From: CALKCV01 sp964619285 | GTDB taxonomy: Bacteria > Cyanobacteriota > Cyanobacteriia > Cyanobacteriales > Microcoleaceae | Assembly: GCA_964619285.1 (NCBI GenBank) | Contig: CAZUCT010000373.1 | Span: forward strand, 1 to 5,417 | Length of the DNA: 5,417 bases | Direction of reading: 5' to 3' | In this document: one piece after another, positions 4,164 through 5,417 of the stretch | How positions within the stretch are numbered: position 1 is the first letter of the stretch | Layout of the letters: every line of letters starts with the position of its first letter | Translations under genes and position numbers: made by a program | The notes under the pieces: generated by a model | What the model saw: the letters and a program-made list of their open reading frames with translations, nothing else | Databases searched by the model: none | Told to the model about the DNA's origin: nothing

Positions 4164-5357
4164 TTAATTATTCGGCAAAAACATAGTTTCCTCAATAGCC
4201 TCTCGAATTTCTGGAGGTAATTCCGCCACTCTATCTATGCATTCTTCCAACAACTTATTAGCGTTGTAATATTCCTTCAACAAATCCTTTTGGGACTTGG
4301 TAAAATTCAAATCGAAACCAATAGCAGCCTCAATTTTTTTCGCCCAATCCAAACCGCGAGCTTGCCGCCACTCTTCAAATTCTTCTTTTTCCTCTTTTGC
4401 TTCGGGAATTTCCGCTTCCAATTCTTGTAAAACTCGTTTTAACTCCGGTTCGATATCCAGAGCAAAAAGCGTCACTAAAACATTAGCAGGATTGAGATTG
4501 GGATTATAATTAAAAGCTAAATCCAAAGCAAAATCTCGCCCCCGATTAAAACTACTGACAAAATGGCGAGCTTTTGAACCGCCGCGACTGGGGTCAAAGT
4601 TTCTAACAAAGGCTATACCTAAAAGTCTGATAATCGCTAAATAAAAAGCTCTTAACTTTGCCGGTTTATAAGAGTATTGAACGACCCTACATTTTTCCTC
4701 TATCCAACGCAGAAGCTCTTGCAATTTCTCATCATCAGCTACCATAGCATCTGCAGATTTCTTCATCTCCCATAATTTCTCTACCACTTCATCCTGGGGC
4801 ATAATGCTAACTGCCTGCAAACTATCTTCGGCTAAACTCTCGTTGGCAACAGGAGTTTTGCTAACTAAATTTTCCACCGCTTCGGCAATAAAATACGTTA
4901 CCAACCAGTGGCGAAACCGAGTAAAATCCCGATTAAATCCCAAATAAATCGCCCCCAATAACGCCTCGAACATTTCCCCTAAAAGTTCTATTTGTTCTCT
5001 AGCATTTCTATATTTTTCGCTGCCTCCCAACAAACATAAATGCCTCAAATTTAATTGCATGGCAAATTCAAAAGCTTTTTGCCTGCTGACAAGTCTGCTT
5101 TTTAATTTAGTAATTTTTCCCTGAGTGAAATTGGGATATTTAACATCTAAATAGTCAATAACTACAGAGTTAAAAACCGAATCTCCCAGAAGAGCCAAAC
5201 GTCTATATTTTAGCTCTTGTAAATCCTTTTGTTGGCGATTTAATTGATTTTTTTCGTAAATGTAGGAAGGATGGGTTAGGGCGATTTCTAAAAGTTCGCC
5301 TTCTGGAAAATCTGGAAGAGCGATCGCACCTCTAATAGCCTCTAAATCTATAATCAT
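4164..5357 (-). CDS. RNase III-like domain fused to a NACHT-type C-terminal helical (NCH2-like) domain
   Basis: The product has 397 residues. Residues about 15-165 form an RNase III-like domain: ALTHPSY (26-32), RRLALLGDS (52-60, equivalent to the ERLEFLGDA signature) and LLGEMFEALLGAIYL (125-139). Of the four acidic residues used by bacterial RNase III, D59 and E131 remain, the first glutamate is A55, and the expected aspartate is E128; cleavage activity is therefore doubtful. No double-stranded-RNA-binding domain follows. Instead residues about 195-397 resemble the helical tail of cyanobacterial NACHT NTPases: VADDEKLQELLRWIEEK (206-222), YKPAKLRAFYLA (230-241), a charged DFALDLAFNY stretch (275-284), and QKDLLKEYYNANKLL with EIREAIEETMFLP (356-370, 383-395). 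The NACHT ATPase itself is absent. In NACHT proteins, some of which defend against phage, the C-terminus is thought to take part in sensing or partner contact. ATG 5357 has no Shine-Dalgarno site; the stop at 4164 lies in an AT-rich tract. Confidence 0.8.
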   Translation of the reverse strand: MIIDLEAIRGAIALPDFPEGELLEIALTHPSYIYEKNQLNRQQKDLQELKYRRLALLGDSVFNSVVIDYLDVKYPNFTQGKITKLKSRLVSRQKAFEFAMQLNLRHLCLLGGSEKYRNAREQIELLGEMFEALLGAIYLGFNRDFTRFRHWLVTYFIAEAVENLVSKTPVANESLAEDSLQAVSIMPQDEVVEKLWEMKKSADAMVADDEKLQELLRWIEEKCRVVQYSYKPAKLRAFYLAIIRLLGIAFVRNFDPSRGGSKARHFVSSFNRGRDFALDLAFNYNPNLNPANVLVTLFALDIEPELKRVLQELEAEIPEAKEEKEEFEEWRQARGLDWAKKIEAAIGFDLNFTKSQKDLLKEYYNANKLLEECIDRVAELPPEIREAIEETMFLPNN

Positions 5358-5365
5358 AATTAATA

Positions 5366-5417
5366 GTTCGTAGTAACGACTTTAGTCGTAGTTCGTAGTA
5401 ACGACTTTAGTCGTAGT
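5366..5417. repeat. 25-bp tandem repeat with ACGACTTTAGTCGT palindrome, running off the right edge
   Basis: Units at 5366-5390 and 5391-5415 are identical, and GT at 5416-5417 begins a third. Each holds ACGAC-TTTA-GTCGT, a perfect 5-bp inverted repeat. The array starts 8 nt upstream of the ATG of the RNase III-like gene, so it supplies that gene's leader and perhaps its promoter region. Similar TAACGACTTTAGTCG repeats are, from memory, common in filamentous cyanobacterial genomes. The total copy number cannot be seen. Confidence 0.85.

Overview
The window reads as chromosomal DNA of a filamentous cyanobacterium of the Oscillatoria/Microcoleus kind (inferred; no marker gene is present). The basis is six complete HIP1 octamers GCGATCGC (878-885, 1589-1596, 2557-2564, 3027-3034, 3205-3212, 5320-5327), proteins that resemble cyanobacterial families, and spacers crowded with short palindromic and tandem repeats typical of that group.

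Layout, left to right. (1) 1-262, minus: start of a Uma2-family (DUF820) nuclease-like gene running off the left edge, with an extended -10 promoter. (2) 263-574: spacer with a 27-bp direct repeat pair and a perfect AGAAACCCGG-type hairpin; 488-574 holds nothing recognisable. (3) 575-1678, minus: RlaP-type (PF10127) nucleotidyltransferase. (4) 1688-1787: exactly 100 N, an assembly gap, abutting a 66-bp tandem repeat (1788-1908) whose unit boundary matches both gap edges. (5) 1909-2070: a 9-bp CCCTTGT tandem and a 9-bp inverted repeat, no gene. (6) 2071-2415, minus: small ribbon-helix-helix (RHH) protein with a promoter and a candidate operator. (7) 2551-2939: no convincing protein gene; several hairpins and two plus-strand intrinsic terminators suggest an unannotated small RNA. 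(8) 2940-3455, plus: HNH endonuclease. (9) 3608-3997, plus: conserved cyanobacterial protein of unknown function, bracketed by two copies of a GAACAGGC hairpin. (10) 3998-4163: that hairpin plus a 44-bp hairpin-bearing tandem repeat between convergent genes. (11) 4164-5357, minus: an RNase III-like domain joined to a helical C-terminus resembling that of cyanobacterial NACHT NTPases (NCH2 type), with no NACHT ATPase. (12) 5366-5417: a 25-bp tandem repeat directly upstream of that gene, running off the right edge.

There is no clear operon. Strands alternate and repeat-rich spacers separate nearly every gene, so this looks like an accessory region. The functional thread, by inference only, is nucleic-acid processing and conflict: a nuclease-like Uma2 protein, an RNA-repair-type nucleotidyltransferase, an HNH nuclease and an RNase III-like/NACHT-tail hybrid. 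The last is the most unusual object in the window and the best candidate for an undescribed defence or regulatory protein.
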